Source of the DNA: Prostheceraeus crozeri
Taxonomy: Eukaryota > Platyhelminthes > Polycladida > Euryleptidae
NCBI GenBank assembly: GCA_907163375.1
Contig: CAJQUW010007984.1
Coordinates: 1 to 64,000 of the forward strand
DNA: 64,000 bases
Direction of reading: 5' to 3'
Position numbers and translations under genes: made by a program. Shown here one piece after another: positions 30,336-43,260 of the stretch (positions within the stretch are counted from its first letter, which is position 1; each line of letters opens with the position of its first letter). The notes beneath the pieces were generated by a model. It had not been told where the DNA came from. It did not search any database and saw only the letters and a list, made by a program, of their open reading frames with translations.

Positions 30336-32219
30336 TACGTGGTTCAGTAAATAATCACTTAGACTTGACATCAAATATTTACGTCATTAATCCGGTATTG
30401 ATGATGCGAATTGACATGGGTATGTAGGTGGCAGGTCAGTGAGTTTCCTTCATTGTCATGCTTTATCGCAGCTATAAGACAACTTCAACGCTTGCCATCA
30501 CAGAATTAGACAGGTCGTCTCTTCTTCCGTTTGACTAGAAGGGAAGCATTGGAACATGTAACGTTATTGAAATGGCACAATCTCCTGACTAAATACCATA
30601 GCAATCGAACAATGAGCAGCCGGTTCAACATTAAATACTCCAAATTGTGCAAAGTTTCAGTGACTGTTATCAACCGGATCACACAGCAAAGAGACACAGA
30701 CGATGTCAAGTTCTACAGAGAAGCTTCTGAACGTTTTTTCATGCGCCTGCTAACTTTTTTTAAATTGATCGGAGGACCCAACATTATCGAGAAAACTTTT
30801 GCGCAATGATCTGAATTCTTCGAATCTGAAGGAGTCGTGGCGATCGGAGCATTTTGAAGGAATTCAGAGCAATCCGCAAGCGACGCACGACTATTTTTCC
30901 TATCTCTGTAAGGTATTAAAATTTCTTTTTTGCCCACTTATAAAGTTCCTGCATGTGCCATCTGTTTGAATCAGTTTGCACTTCTAGCAAAGTGATACGA
31001 TTATTTAGTACGGTATTTAGTCAGGAGATTGTGCCATTTCAATAACGTTACATGTTCCAATGCTTCCCCTCTAGTCAAGCGGAAGAAGAGACGATCTGTC
31101 TAATTCTGTGGTTTGCGGCGAAGATTCTCCATCACGTGCTACAGTTTACAATTGGGTACGAGAGTTTCGAGGTGGTGGAACTTCAGTCTTCAATGACGTC
31201 CAAAAGTGGACGTCCAACAGAAATTCCGCAATCGAAACATCAGGTGTGTGCTTCTTTGATCCGTGACAACGGGTGTATTCGAATGGATGATCTTGCCGAT
31301 GCCCTGGCTATTAGTCACGGAAGTGTCCACAATATCCTCAGCGATTCGGGCGCACGAAAGTTGTGCTCATGTTTTGTCCCAAAGTTCATCACATCCGAAA
31401 TGGCAGAGACTCGATTGGCGTGCTATCGTTCCAACCTGGAACTCTTCGAAAGACTTGGATACCGATTCCTCGACATCATCACAGAAGATGAAACGCCATT
31501 AAACCTTTTTATTCCTTTGAGTCGCACGGAGTCATCTGAATGGCGATTTCCCGGAAGAGACTGCTCCAAGAAAACTCAGAATAGGAACCTCGCACGGTCG
31601 CTGTTCAATGTTGTCTGCCTTCTGGTGCAGTAAAGGGATTGTCCATCTCGACATTTTGGACAAGTCGCGCACAATGAATGGCTCGCATTACAAAGACCTA
31701 TTAGGAAAATGTCCACAAAACTTTCGAGACAATCTGCGAGGTACTTACTTTATGACAATGCCCCAATTCATACTGCTGCGATTGTAAAGGAAACGGTGTC
31801 TCAATTGAAGTTCCAGACCATTCAGCATCCTCCGTAGTCGCCAGATCTGGCACCATCTGACTTCTGCCTCTTTCGTCATTTGAAGAAAACTTTGCGAGGT
31901 CAGAAGTTTGATTCATCTTCCGAAGTGGAGCAGCATGTAAGGCAAGTTTTTGATTCGCTGAACTAGAGCTTTTTCAATAATGCTTTCGAAGACTTGGTGT
32001 TGAGATGGCGAAAATGTGTTGATCAGAATGGATTCTGTAGAAAAGTGATACTAGAATCAGATCTTTATTCAGCTTCGTATATAATACTATGTTCTCACAT
32101 TTCAAGTTTGATTGTATTTTTGTTACCTACAAATACACATTACATTGGTAGCTACGGTCGTTTTGATATCTTCAATATTTCTTTTTGAGTCTAAGTGATT
32201 ATTGACTGAACCACGCATG
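30336..32219 (+). mobile_element. mariner element with internal inverted duplication
   Basis: Imperfect terminal inverted repeats of about 30 bp: CGTGGTTCAGTAAATAATCA at 30,338 and the complement of CGTGGTTCAGTCAATAATCA ending near 32,215. The transposase lies at about 31,060-32,040. A roughly 100-bp stretch at 30,502-30,602 recurs inverted at 31,011-31,113, with about 400 bp between, so the 5' part was rearranged; total length (1.88 kb) exceeds the usual 1.3 kb. Confidence 0.85.
31060..32040 (+). pseudogene. mariner transposase, broken
   Basis: Recognisable parts: YNWVREFRGGGTSV-like block in another frame at about 31,140-31,190, SGRPTEIPQSKHQVCASLI, the helix-turn-helix ISHGSVHNIL, FLDIITEDETPL with the first catalytic Asp region, SEWRFPGRD, then LYDNAPIHTA-like and SPDLAPSDF blocks (about 31,750-31,860) giving the mariner DD34D signature. 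There are several frame changes and stops, and the N terminus is disturbed by the inverted duplication. Dead copy. Confidence 0.85.
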
Positions 32220-35200
32220 TATCTGCATAACATGATATAATACACAATACATGACATAATACATAATCTGAATAACATGCCCCCACTGGACTTTTACTTG
32301 GAAATGGTCCTCCATGTTCTCATGGTTCTCATCAATTCCAATGTTGGTTTCATTTTGCATTTCTTGTAATTGAATTAAACTGCCGCATTATCAGTTGCAT
32401 GGAAGTTATTCTACCAGCACTTCCGCTCCGTCTAAAACATCATGTACAATGTCATGTTTCAGATTCAAACGTAAAGATTCAGTTTCATTTTCGTGTTCTC
32501 AATCAACCTGATCGCCAGTAGTTGAAGCCATTTATCATAGTAGACTTTCCAAATGTTGCTGACGAAGTTCAAAGAATTTTGTTTTGCATTTTCCGATAAG
32601 TTCTCCGAAGCATGCTTAATCTTATATTCCTTCGTTATTTGGAAGTGATATATCCGAAACTTTCTACTTTGTAGAAGCATTTGGTGCATTAATTAACATG
32701 TTAAGTGCACTTATTCATTTTGAGTAAATGGAGATTAAAGTCTGGCATTGTTTGCTTATTACTATTATTCAATTTTCAACCTTGGTATTGATTCTTCAGT
32801 GCTTTTTATGTCAACTAAATAATCATTTCATATCAAAGAGATACTGTTAGGGATTATTAAAACATAGAAATCGATCGATATGTGCACTTCACATGTTAAT
32901 ACACCGAACATTTGTTGTTTCAAAACATTAATTGAGAATTTCATATAATCAAAACCATACGCAACTTTTTGGCGACTCGCTTTGAATCATTAGGCAACAA
33001 AACATCCTAAGCATCACTGTCCTCAGTAGGCACAATCGACTCGTAGAATGGACGGTATTAATTGAGATTTTTTTCTCTACTGTACTGAGATGCTTCAGTT
33101 GGGAAAGATGCGATGTCAGCTTTCACTGCAACCTTTTTCTCAGTTGAAATTCGGACTGATCGATTATCATGCTTACCTGTTGAAAAGTGGTCAGGGCCTT
33201 ATGAGTTGTCAATAAGCATTTTCGCATTCTGTCTGGGATCGCACGACTCCAGTCCCTTAGACAACAAAACGTTTACCTACAAACGCGACGCTGGTCATGA
33301 TATATTTCTGCATTGAATTTTATAGTAATGCATCGATTTTTGAATTGAACAGATGTCTCGCAGGAAGTTATGATTCCATCAAATTGTAGATGAAAGTGTC
33401 TTTCATTGCATGATTTACTGAATAGTAGCAGGAGAATATTCTCTTCCGCTCACAGTCAGCTATCAAATTGTATTTGAATTTGCAACTTTCAGCGCAAAGT
33501 TGAACTCCGTAGTTATCTTTCATTTTCATTATGATTCTCTTTGTTGCGATTTAGACATAAGATTTACCCTTTTGGCGCTTTGTTTTTTTGTAAATTTCGC
33601 TTCAATTTTTTCGGGTCTCTTTTCCGCTTCGGGATGACTTTCATAGTATCGTTATCGTCACGACTATCCCCAGAAGTAACGGATGCATTATTAAACTCAC
33701 TCTCAAAGTTGATCGCCTCTGTTTACCAGATGAATCTGCGATTAGGAAAAAGTTGTCAATATACGCCTACATGTTATAGTCACATTATTCCATATTTTTA
33801 TGTATATGACGAAGTTAACTATAGTTGGCTTCATCATAAAAGCATATATCAAAGAAAGATGCAAACATCCACAAGTTTCACACCAACACAAGTCGACAAA
33901 AATAATATAATTTTGGGATTGCGTGCTTTCAGAAAAGCAAACTTCTGAATTGTTGTTTTTACAATCAAATTTTGAAATTGTTGCATCATTTTATAAAGTC
34001 GCTACTCCATGCTTTCATGTTAAATGCTGTGCACAAACGTGTTAAGTGCACTTAACATCAAACTGCACTGAAAATTGTGTACTTAACATGTTTAAGCACC
34101 GAGATCTCCTAAACTAATTAGAATTTTGGATTAAATAGTATTTAATATGATGAAGCAAGGTTCAATTAAGACAAAAATTTGCTTAATTCCAATGTGTCAC
34201 TTTACAGCATTCTCTGCTTTTCGGACCATTCTCATTTTTTAGACCAATCCGTTCATCTTCCATTGGATCAATCTAATAAACAGTGAGCATAAGAATAATG
34301 TAAAGTTGAAAGAAACTACTAACGAGTTAAGATCGCCATTTTTGTTGACACATCAAGTCATCAAAGCCGACAGAGGTCGGATTTTCAGACATTTTTGCTA
34401 TCTTAGTGTGGAAGGGACTTAAACTGATCGCGACATGTTTTTTTGTAGCAGAGACGAAATAAATTCAAAGCGTCTGTGAAAGTGTCATTACTGCTATATT
34501 GCATGTGCCTGTAGACTATTCACTAAGAGGAAAACTTTCAACATATTTATCAACAAGTCTGGTCAAATATCGCGCACCATAGAATGCTTCTCAGGGGTGT
34601 AACGGAGGGAAAGGAGCATGACGGCGTTGTAGTCTCAACGATTTTGCCCTTTTTAATAAAATTCCGCACATGCATGAAAATTGTTGATTTTTTTCAAATT
34701 CATTAACTATTCATCTCTGTCATTGTAATTCATCAAGTTCCGTTTAAGTTCCAATCTGACTGCTAAATGAAAGAGTGCTGAAACTGCCGAACTTAAACTC
34801 ACGAAAATGTTGAAATGGTTATTGAGTACGAATTGAGAACTAATATGATCAATATAAATTAATTATTCAGTCTTAATCTTGATTTGAAAGATATTGTAGA
34901 AATATATCGTCAATGTTATTACTTGAAAAAAATCCAGACATTGATTTAAAAAACTCATTTGAAAAACAGAAAAACGTGTTTGGTGTAATATTCTGTAACA
35001 AATCCAAGTAATTAAAGTAGTTCAATGATGAAGGTGGAGTCCGGTGTTCTGAACAATGTACTAAATTGTAGCGCTTACACATTCTCCACGTGGACATGTT
35101 ATGGCTATGTAGAATTGTCATTTTTACATGTATAATCGCAAACGGTTGATGCAAATTTAACAACGATCATGACATTTTCAAAGACAAGTGACATGTGAAT

Positions 35201-35360
35201 TCTAAGTTAATTTTTTTGGTTTTCACTATTGATACTATTCACACCTGACTGCATCAGACTGTTTTATTCCTTATTGGTTTACTATGTCGTACAGAAGCCC
35301 TTGTATAAAGCCTACATTTTTCTTCTTCCAATGAATATATTCTTTAATATGCATATATGA
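32220..35360. other. 3.1 kb without recognisable gene
   Basis: AT-rich. Several short frames, none with a domain. A perfect 18-nt palindrome TGTTAAGTGCACTTAACA lies at 34,040-34,057; a related AACATGTTAAGTGCACTTA word occurs at about 32,696 and a variant at 34,078. These may be ends of a degraded miniature element, but no full structure was found. Confidence 0.5.
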
Positions 35361-35576
35361 TATAGAGTTGATGAAAAGGTTTTGACCGATAGAACTTGAT
35401 TAATATTAAACCATAGCTCTAATGAAGTGAAAAAGTAATCATATCGGATTAGCATGAGGAATTTAGGATTGCATTTATATAGGTAGCAAGTGACTAAAGC
35501 ATGTAATTCACAGGTTAAGGAACAAAGGAACAAGGATTAAATTTCTATCGGTCAAACCTTTTTCATCAACCGTGTA
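35361..35576. mobile_element. ~216-bp MITE with Tc1/mariner-like ends
   Basis: Inverted arms at 35,366-35,395 (GTTGATGAAAAGGTTTTGAC and GATAGAA) and 35,543-35,570 (complement). The outer bases are near TA on both sides. The short length, AT-rich body and lack of coding fit a non-autonomous Tc1/mariner miniature element. Confidence 0.65.
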
Positions 35577-36130
35577 TAGTATTATATGTTATGATGTTAT
35601 ATTATATGTTATCACATGTTATAATTATATACGTTTACCTTGTGTGATCATAGCTGCGATTCAATGTACTCGTATTTAGTTTCTAGCAATTGTTTCAAGA
35701 TAAATACAGGTTTATTGAATTAACGCATCTCCGTTTTATTGTCACAACAGTTCTTAGAATAATCGCCATATGGGATACAGCTGGTTAATTATACTGAATG
35801 TCATTTATCGACTGACTGAGGACTCAAGTTCATGCAATTGTCCAAATTTACTTGAAAAAAATTACTAAAATCAGTACGGACTAAGTACTGTACTTTCGAA
35901 CAAAAACAGCACTAAAATGGATACTGATTTTTTCGTACTTAATGAGTGCTAGATTTGAACTAATTTCTTAGCCGTAGTTAGTACTGACCTTCGGCACCCT
36001 TTCACATTAGGTACTTTATGAATAACAGCGGCGCAATTTTTGTTACTCGAAAATGCAAGCAAAGTATTCCATAAGTTTTGACCAGATATTTCATGTTGTC
36101 TTATTCACAAATTGCTCCTTAATAACCCAC
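35577..36130. other. No gene recognised
   Basis: AT-rich spacer between the MITE and the piggyBac left end. Repeated AGTACTG/AGTACT words are present around 35,870-36,015 without clear structure. Confidence 0.4.
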
Positions 36131-36134
36131 TTAA

Positions 36135-37719
36135 CTCGGCAACGCCCAACGTGACATATATGCCACACAACTTTGTGGGGCTGTGCATGTGTATCTATAA
36201 ATATCTATATGCCTATATTTGAAGTATATGTAGGCAAATATGAGTACTTAATTTAGAATTGCTCAAAATATTCTAGTTGATTAAATTTTTCTTGCTAGGA
36301 GCCTTCAAACTTAGAAAAAAATAGAAATTGAATTTTTGAAAAAGTACCGGTTATAATGTGACACCCTGCTCAGTATACACTATTCGACATATCAGGCAAA
36401 CCAAGCTGATTTGTTGTTGATTTACCTATAATCATTACAGTGTACTTGTAGATTTAATTCCGATATGGTGAATGTGAAAATATTCGGTTACAACATAAGT
36501 GTGAGATATGTGTCACAATGGGCGTTTGTGCATTGAAAAATTCCATTTTCATTCTCTCTAGTCAGTTGCCAGCATTGATTATTTGAAATGCTTCAGTCGG
36601 TTACAGATTTTACTTGCTTTCTTGAATCATTGATTGAATGACCTTGAGATCGATGCGCTTACAGCGAAATCTGTGTGCGCGTGTGTGAGAGGGAAACTCG
36701 ATGGGATATCATATTTGATGAAGACCATGGTTACCACTTAGAACTGAATAATGCCGTTGCTCTGTAGTCTGTGCAAGTTTATTTGTTGTTCAGTCGTCAG
36801 CTTGGCAGTGTGTGACTTCAACATGCCTTTACGTACAGTAGACATGCGAAGACTCTATGAAAACTGAGAAGGAACTGAAACGTGAAGGACGTGGGGTTTC
36901 TAGTATTTGCGGTAGCTCAGAAAAACCTTTGTCCTTCATCCGCTTGGTTCGACAATAGAGCAGTTACAGTTGTGACGAACTACAGTCGCGTGTCTCCTTT
37001 CCATGAAAAGCAGCGCTGGAACAGGCAAAGTAAGCGAAGGGAAGCGGTGCAAACTCCTCATTGTATTGTGGAATACAATAAGCACATGTATGCAATCGAC
37101 GTAATGGACAGCTTGATATCCTTGATATCATTCCACAAGTACAATCTCCGGAGCAACCGTTGATACATGTAATTATTTTATCATACCATTCACCTTGCAA
37201 TGAACAATGGGTGGATCATCTATGTACAAACGGGATTGCACCATCATTCGAAACAAGCCAATGCGTCTTCGTGATTTCATTGCCTCGGTTTGCAACTCAT
37301 TCGAAACCAGAAACAAAGAAAACATTCGAGGAAATAAGAGGCGAAGATCTTCATCTCTTCCATCTGATATTCGCTACGACGGGAAATCACATTAGCCAAG
37401 ATGGACTGCAAGCCGGTCACGATGTGTCAGTCATCTGAAAGGCGAAGCGTACATATGTTCAGTGTAAAAAGTGTAATAAGCATTTATGCCTCAATGCTGA
37501 GCGCAATTGCTTTCGCAATTATCACTTGATGTAAAACTTGGTTTAGACTTGACGTTCCACAACCGCCCAGTGTGATACATATGTCACATGCTGGAAATAA
37601 TACAAAAAGTTGAAATAATCAGTTTTTTCACTTTAGCAGTCATATTGGATGGTAAATACACTAGTTGAAAGCAATTAAAATAATTTTGCATAAATACATG
37701 AATTTTGGGCGTTGCCGAG
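36135..37719 (+). mobile_element. piggyBac element with intact TTAA ends, internally deleted
   Basis: TTAA at 36,131-36,134 and 37,720-37,723 flanks a perfect 15-bp terminal inverted repeat CTCGGCAACGCCCAA. A second, subterminal inverted pair (GACATATATGCCAC near 36,151 and its near complement near 37,580) is also present, as in piggyBac. At 1,585 bp it is shorter than a full element (about 2.4 kb); the 5' part of the transposase, with most of the catalytic core, is gone. Confidence 0.9.
36882..37534 (+). pseudogene. piggyBac transposase C-terminal remnant
   Basis: Visible blocks: SSAWFDNRAVTVVTNY (the conserved WFDNR-V segment), CIVEYNKHMYAIDVMDSL (the family's YN-x-x-MGGVD segment), then a NNGWIIYVQT block in another frame, and finally the cysteine-rich tail QCKKCNKHLCLNAERNCF ending NYHLM and a stop at 37,532. 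Several frame changes separate the blocks. The preserved zinc-binding tail contrasts with the missing front half. Confidence 0.85.
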
Positions 37720-37723
37720 TTAA

Positions 37724-39239
37724 TTAACGCTGCGCCGCACTGGTCAGCAAGTCCTCCGAAAATGCCAGAAATCTTGCGCTAGGATCGTACACATCTGCCG
37801 TGATTTCTTGTAAGAAGCTGAGCAATCTTGTGTCACCAGATTATCGCATTTTTTGTACAATGAGTGAGATCAAATGGAAGACAGGTAAAACGTTCAACAA
37901 GATTTACTGTTGCTTTGTAAGAACGGACGATTGACCATGACCACGTGGCGGCTACATGTTGTCTTATTAGGTCATGCTCATCAATTTTTTTCATATAAAG
38001 AGGAAATTCCAAGAGCTAAAAGCTATATGAGGATTTTTAACCATACACATTACCAAGAAATGGATATTATCATGCAACTTAATATTCAACAGCTACCAAT
38101 TCGGCGAACAAAATTCAAACTCATTCCTATTTGCATTTGTTCTGTCTCATGATTCAAACATGCATAATACGAGTATATAGGCCGCCTGCTGATATAACAG
38201 GAGCTAATTTCTCATCCAGTGAATATAATGTAGGCCTAGGTGTGATTGTAATGATCCACATGTATGTTAGGCCCGGTCTGTGCCAAAACTAGATTTCCAA
38301 GCATACACAATTTGTACATATCATCCGATGATAAACGGTTGCATGTAGGCCTACGTAAGTACATGTCTAGTCATCTCTATACGTGCAAGCAAGACCACGG
38401 CGTAAGTTAATTAGCGGATTGTCTGTTATCAAACAGCATTCATATTACCTACCGCATGCATAAGATAGTGAAACACCGTCAGTTGCAAAAATGCAAACTG
38501 CATCATTAGCAATAAAAGAATAAATAATAATAAAGAATTACTTATAAAGGAAGTCGGTTCGATGGGGCTTCAGTAGCACAAATTTTTCCATTGTCAAATC
38601 AAAAAGTTCACTCCTAAGTAAACTTCCCTCTCGATAGAAATTCTTGCCAACGAGGTAAAGCGTTCCTGACCAATCATATCACGCTGAGGTATTTATTCTT
38701 TTTAAAACCGAAAATGACCTTTCTGTACGGGCTGACGAAATAGGAATGCTCAAACACAGTTTTAAAAGTTTCACAACTTCGAGCAAACTCTTTTGTAAAT
38801 CCTTAGAAAAAATGAACTTCAATAAGTCTTTCAATGGCTTTTTAAAGTCACCATCGCAATCGAATTTCTATTGGTTTTGGAGGCAACTTATATCAAGGAA
38901 ATCTTCATATGAAAATTTTGGTGATCGCATCAAGTTGCAAAGGATATACCATTGATAAAACGAAAAGAAATTCATATCTACGAGACCCGAGTCGAGACAT
39001 CCCACTGCACCGACAATCAGGAGATTGCCGTCCAATCCGCTACCGTTTGTCGGCTGAGACGAGTTATGCGTCTAACTTGTGCTTCTCGTCCATGGCGTGA
39101 GATGGAGTAAGGAATTCGTCATCTGCAGTTTTAGCTATTGTTCTTGTTTGAGATGCACCGGCCAATGACGAATGAGGTATGCTCGAATTGACTTGCTTTT
39201 CCAAAATTATTTAGATTAAGTTAACTACTTAGCAAATCC
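37724..39239. other. No gene recognised
   Basis: 1.5 kb between piggyBac and Harbinger. Contains TAGGCCTACATG-like words around 38,230-38,360 but no domain, repeat array or RNA gene that I can support. Confidence 0.5.
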
Positions 39240-39381
39240 TAAAGGCCGCCATACACGCTCAGTGAAATGTGCATGTCGCATGCGCAGTGCTAAAATGCAC
39301 AGTTACACAGTTCAACCCATACACGTCAACCAACAGATTTCCGGTTAGCTCATTTTTCCTTCCTCAGTTCGACGTGTCAAC

Positions 39382-41767
39382 ATGTCTCGTGTCTTCAGCA
39401 AAATGTCTTTAGTAGGTGTGACTGTGACTCTGTATGCCAAAATGAGAATGAAGAGGAGAAATCGACGAAAACGCTCACTTTGGACGAAGGAGTGGCTACT
39501 CTCCAGAAGCAAATTTTCTCATGTGGTTCTTATTGACGAACTTCATAAGGTGCCGACAGACTTGTTGAATTATCTACGAATGGATAAAAATACTTATTCT
39601 GAACTTTTGAGTATGGTAGCCCCTATCATTCAAAAGGAGGATACTTGCATGCGTCAGGCCATTTCGCCTCATGAAAGGCTGAGTGCAACTCTACGATTTC
39701 TGGCAACAGGGAGATCTTATGAAGATTTGAAGTTTTCTGCTGCTGTCTCAGCCCAATCGCTAGGCAGAATAATTCCAGAAACTTGTAGAGCAACTTTGAA
39801 AGTTCTCCGGGAGGAGTATTTTAAGGTAAGCGAATTCGATATCAAATAATATGCATAATTAAAGCTCATGCATGACTCAAATGTGTAATTTATAATCTAT
39901 TTATGATTATTTTTTATGTTTTGTATTTGTTATGATGGTCGAGAATTAAGCAATATTTTCATAAAAACTTTTACCGAATACGCAAATAGGCCTTACGCAG
40001 CCGGATTTGTATAAGAAACTCTTTTAGGCTAATAAAATTGATGGAATGTAAACTAGTAAGCCTACATTTAAAAAAATGTTTGTAAGCGCAAAATTACACA
40101 ACATCATAAGCAACTCCATCATAAAAAACATATTAAAAATTTTGTTTTTTTATCCATATTTAAAACCCATTTAAAACATATCTTAAATGCATATTTAAAA
40201 TATCGCAACCCTAATGGATGATGATGATGCTAGAAATATTGTTCTATGATTAAAAAAGGCATGTTTGTAACTCCATAATTGTATATTCAATTTACATAGA
40301 GAATTAAATTCACTGAATTGAAGAATAGCTTTGATATTCATTAGAAGGCACAGGCACAGGAATGTATGAAAGAATATGAGAATTAAAGTCAAGTTGATTT
40401 GTTTCTGCTTTGAACAGAACATCATTTATCAATTTTTCAGCAATCACTCTAGTTTGATTATCCAAGCGTTTCAGTTTCTTTGCCACATTCTTTCCAACTA
40501 TATCGAATTCATCTTCCTCGTGGTCCTTACTTATTTGTTCAGTTACCAAAATTATCATTTTGCATAACTGTTCATCAGTGGACAAAGCTCCCTGTTTGGA
40601 AGAAATTCTTCTTCTTTTACGAGGAGGCTCGTTTTCCTTCAAGGAAGAAGTTGGGGTAGATTGAACCATAGTCATCATTGATGAAGGAATGGATGCGCCA
40701 ATATCTTCAGTAAATGATTGATACTCTCTTCCATCTTTTTCCACATCATCATCATCATTGTTGTTGGGAGAGCCCTGGAAAAAGACAATTTTTTAGTCAT
40801 TTAAAAATGTATATCTTCTCCTGAAATATTTTTGACATACAAAGCATTCAACAATAATTAGTTTGCTGTGTACGTAAGTTTTTATTTATAACGAGCTTTA
40901 TAAAAGAATATGTAAGTTTTTTATTATTATTCTAAATGAGACAATTTTTCTCCTTCAGTTTCCAAGCAATGAGGGCGACTGGGAACGAATTGCTAATGAC
41001 TTTGAAGAAAAATGGAATTTTCCTAATTGTTTAGGTAGTGTTGATGGTAAACATGTCTTGATTGTTCCACCTCCATCTTCTGGATCTTACTTTTACAATT
41101 ACAAAGGTCATCATTCTATGGTGTTGATGGCTATCGTGAATGCTGACTATGAATTCATCATGTGTGATTTTGGCATCAATGGTCGCATCTCAGATGGTGG
41201 TGTTTTAAGACACACTAAATTTTTCGAAAAGCTGGATGAGGGCAAGTTGAATTTACCGTCACCTCGCAAACCTGAGGGCTCAGCAACTAAGTTGAAGTAC
41301 GTTTTCATAGGAGATGAAGCTTTCGCTCTCCGTGAGGATTTTTGAAACCATTCCCCAGGAAGGATCTCAACGATGGCGATGAATCAAAAATCCCATTCAA
41401 AATTTTTAATTATCGCTTATCACGGGCCAGAAGGATAGTGGAAAATGCGTTTGGCATAATGGCGTCACGCTTTCGAATTTTTCGAGCTCCGATACATATG
41501 AAATTGGAAAATATCGATGCTGTTGTTATGGCATGTTGTGTGCTGCATAACTATCTTCATAGGAAGCGACGAGCCAGTCAAGTATCTTTAGATAAAAGAC
41601 AGAGCATCATATGTGAGAATGATGAAGCAGTCCCAACTGATTTTCTGGACAATTTAGAGAAGACGAAGAGTCGCCAAGCCACCGCTAGTGCGAAGAAAGT
41701 CCGGCAAGACTTTTGTGACTACTTTTCAGGTCCAGGTGCTCTCTCGTGGCAGACAAACTACATTTAA
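39382..41767 (+). pseudogene. Harbinger (HARBI1-type) transposase, one intron, frameshifted
   Basis: Exon 1 runs 39,382-39,825 (donor AAG|GTAAGC) and contains the LRMDKNTYSELLSMV and ERLSATLRFLATGRSY blocks that mark PIF/Harbinger transposases. Exon 2 starts at 40,959 (acceptor TCCTTCAG) in the same phase. The DDE_4 nuclease shows Asp in LGSVDGKHV, Asp in FGINGRISDGG, the GDEAFALRED block, and RARRIVENAFGI with Glu. One base appears missing in the T run near 41,335-41,340, so the frame ends at ALREDF and continues in the next frame as KPFPRKDLND. Otherwise the gene looks young. Confidence 0.92.
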
Positions 41768-42818
41768 TGGCATTCATTCCATGCTTCTTCACTTTTGTAA
41801 CATAATTTCCTTTGAGAGACTTGTGATGCTCTCATTTCTTTTGTAATGCAATATACGTAATTACATGTATGTGAGCACTTTTTAGTTGCGCTTTCAATAT
41901 AGCATTGTTGCAAACTGCAAGTTTAATTAGTTTTTTGAAATGAATAAAAATAGACTTATGAACAATAGGCTATACGTGTGAACATTTGAATATAAATTAA
42001 ATATCAATTAATTGCAATTAATTCTTAATCAATTAATTAGCTCTCTCGAAATATTACGTACCGAGAATATCAGATTTTCGTGCAATATGCCGAAGTTCGA
42101 GTCCTCTTTCAGATCATCACATTTACGAAGGCTCACGGAATTTTTGAATCTACATGTATGGGCATTGTGAACATGTTCAGGATGCAAAGCGTCGACACAA
42201 CGCATTTTTTTATTTTTTATGGAATGCAACACTATGCAAAATCAATCTAAAATGGTCTACGGACATCATATTTAAAGAATAAAATCTGTGTTGAGATAAA
42301 ATATTGTTCTTTAATTTACAGAAATGCGTGTACCGTACAGAAGTGATGCTTGCTCACATTGTTGCCATTTGGCAACACCTGATAACTTTTATTAATGAAT
42401 AATTATTATAAATTATTAATTATAAATAATTATATAAATTATTCAGTCTACTCACCATCATATTGCTCACCGATAGTCTTTGGGGTTCACTGCCCAGGAG
42501 GAATGATAAATCACTGTAATACCACAGTGAAGGTCGATAAATATCATCCGCTGCTGCTCCAGATTTCGATGATTCCATCACTTTCTTATGTTCTTTTCGA
42601 AAGGACGATCGGAATGTGTTTATTTTCCTCACTACAGTATCCCTCGTAGCTTCAGGTATCTTCTCCTTCATTTTTCTTGTCAGGACGTTGTAGGCCGAAG
42701 ATTTTTTATCTCGGTCCGAATATTCCCGAGATTTCGTGTTCCAAAGGCACTGAAATCCTTTATAAGTTTCGAGAAATTCTCTCCAAAATATGCGGTCTTC
42801 AATGTTTTCGGATGACAT
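40310..42818 (-). CDS. Harbinger MADF-domain DNA-binding partner protein, one intron
   Basis: Exon 1 runs from the ATG at 42,818 to 42,456 (donor ATGATG|GTGAGT); exon 2 from 40,774 (acceptor TTTTTCCAG|GGC) to the stop at 40,310; both junctions are phase 0. Exon 1 encodes a MADF/Myb-SANT-like domain: FWREFLETYKGFQCLWNT, then SAYNVLTRKMKEKIPEAT and RPSLWYYSDLSFL. Exon 2 has an acidic stretch, a basic PPRKRRRISSK nuclear-localisation-type segment and a C-terminal FDIVGKNVAKKLKRLDNQTR motif like those after MADF domains. Such proteins recruit the transposase to the ends. The transposase's second exon lies inside this gene's intron. Confidence 0.88.
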
Positions 42819-43260
42819 ATTTGCCGAGTAGGAGGTGTAGCGCGCAGGAGGAGAGTGAACAGAAATGAACAAATGATTCATTTCTCCCCATACACGCACA
42901 AACTTCCCACGCGCAGCCCTATAACTGCGCGTGGAACTTCCACCCCAACCTGAAGTTGCACAGTTCCCGAATTTGGCATGCGCATTCACACAAACTCCTA
43001 CCATACACGCTCAAACTGGCATGCGAAAATCGCTCACTCATGAAGAACTGTGCATGCCAACTGAGCGTGTATGGCGGCCTTAAGTGAGTGTGACCTTAAT
43101 ATCATAGTAAAATGATCTGCGAATAGCAGTTGAATGTTGTGAAAGTTTGAAAATGTTGTTGAGAGTTTTTATGGATACAAAGCTTCAACTTTCTTATGGT
43201 TGATAACGTCAGTAGTAAGTAAAACTCCACTTCTGGATAGCGCAAGATGGCCGCCGTCGC

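Larger units (their letters stand above)
39243..43080. mobile_element. PIF/Harbinger transposon, near complete
   Basis: 3,838 bp flanked by the TAA target duplication typical of the family (39,240-39,242 and 43,081-43,083). Terminal inverted repeats of 21 bp begin AGGCCGCCATACACGCTCAG. The word CCATACACG recurs in subterminal positions (about 39,328, 42,889, 43,009), probably as binding sites. It carries the usual two genes: a DDE transposase on the plus strand and a MADF/Myb-like DNA-binding partner on the minus strand, each with one intron. Confidence 0.95.

Noticed and set aside
30713-30937. Leftward frame inside the mariner spacer
   Set aside because: Lies between the arms of the inverted duplication, without any recognisable domain.
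33541-33948. 135-codon frame in the gene-poor region
   Set aside because: No domain, no splice or promoter support, composition like surrounding AT-rich DNA.
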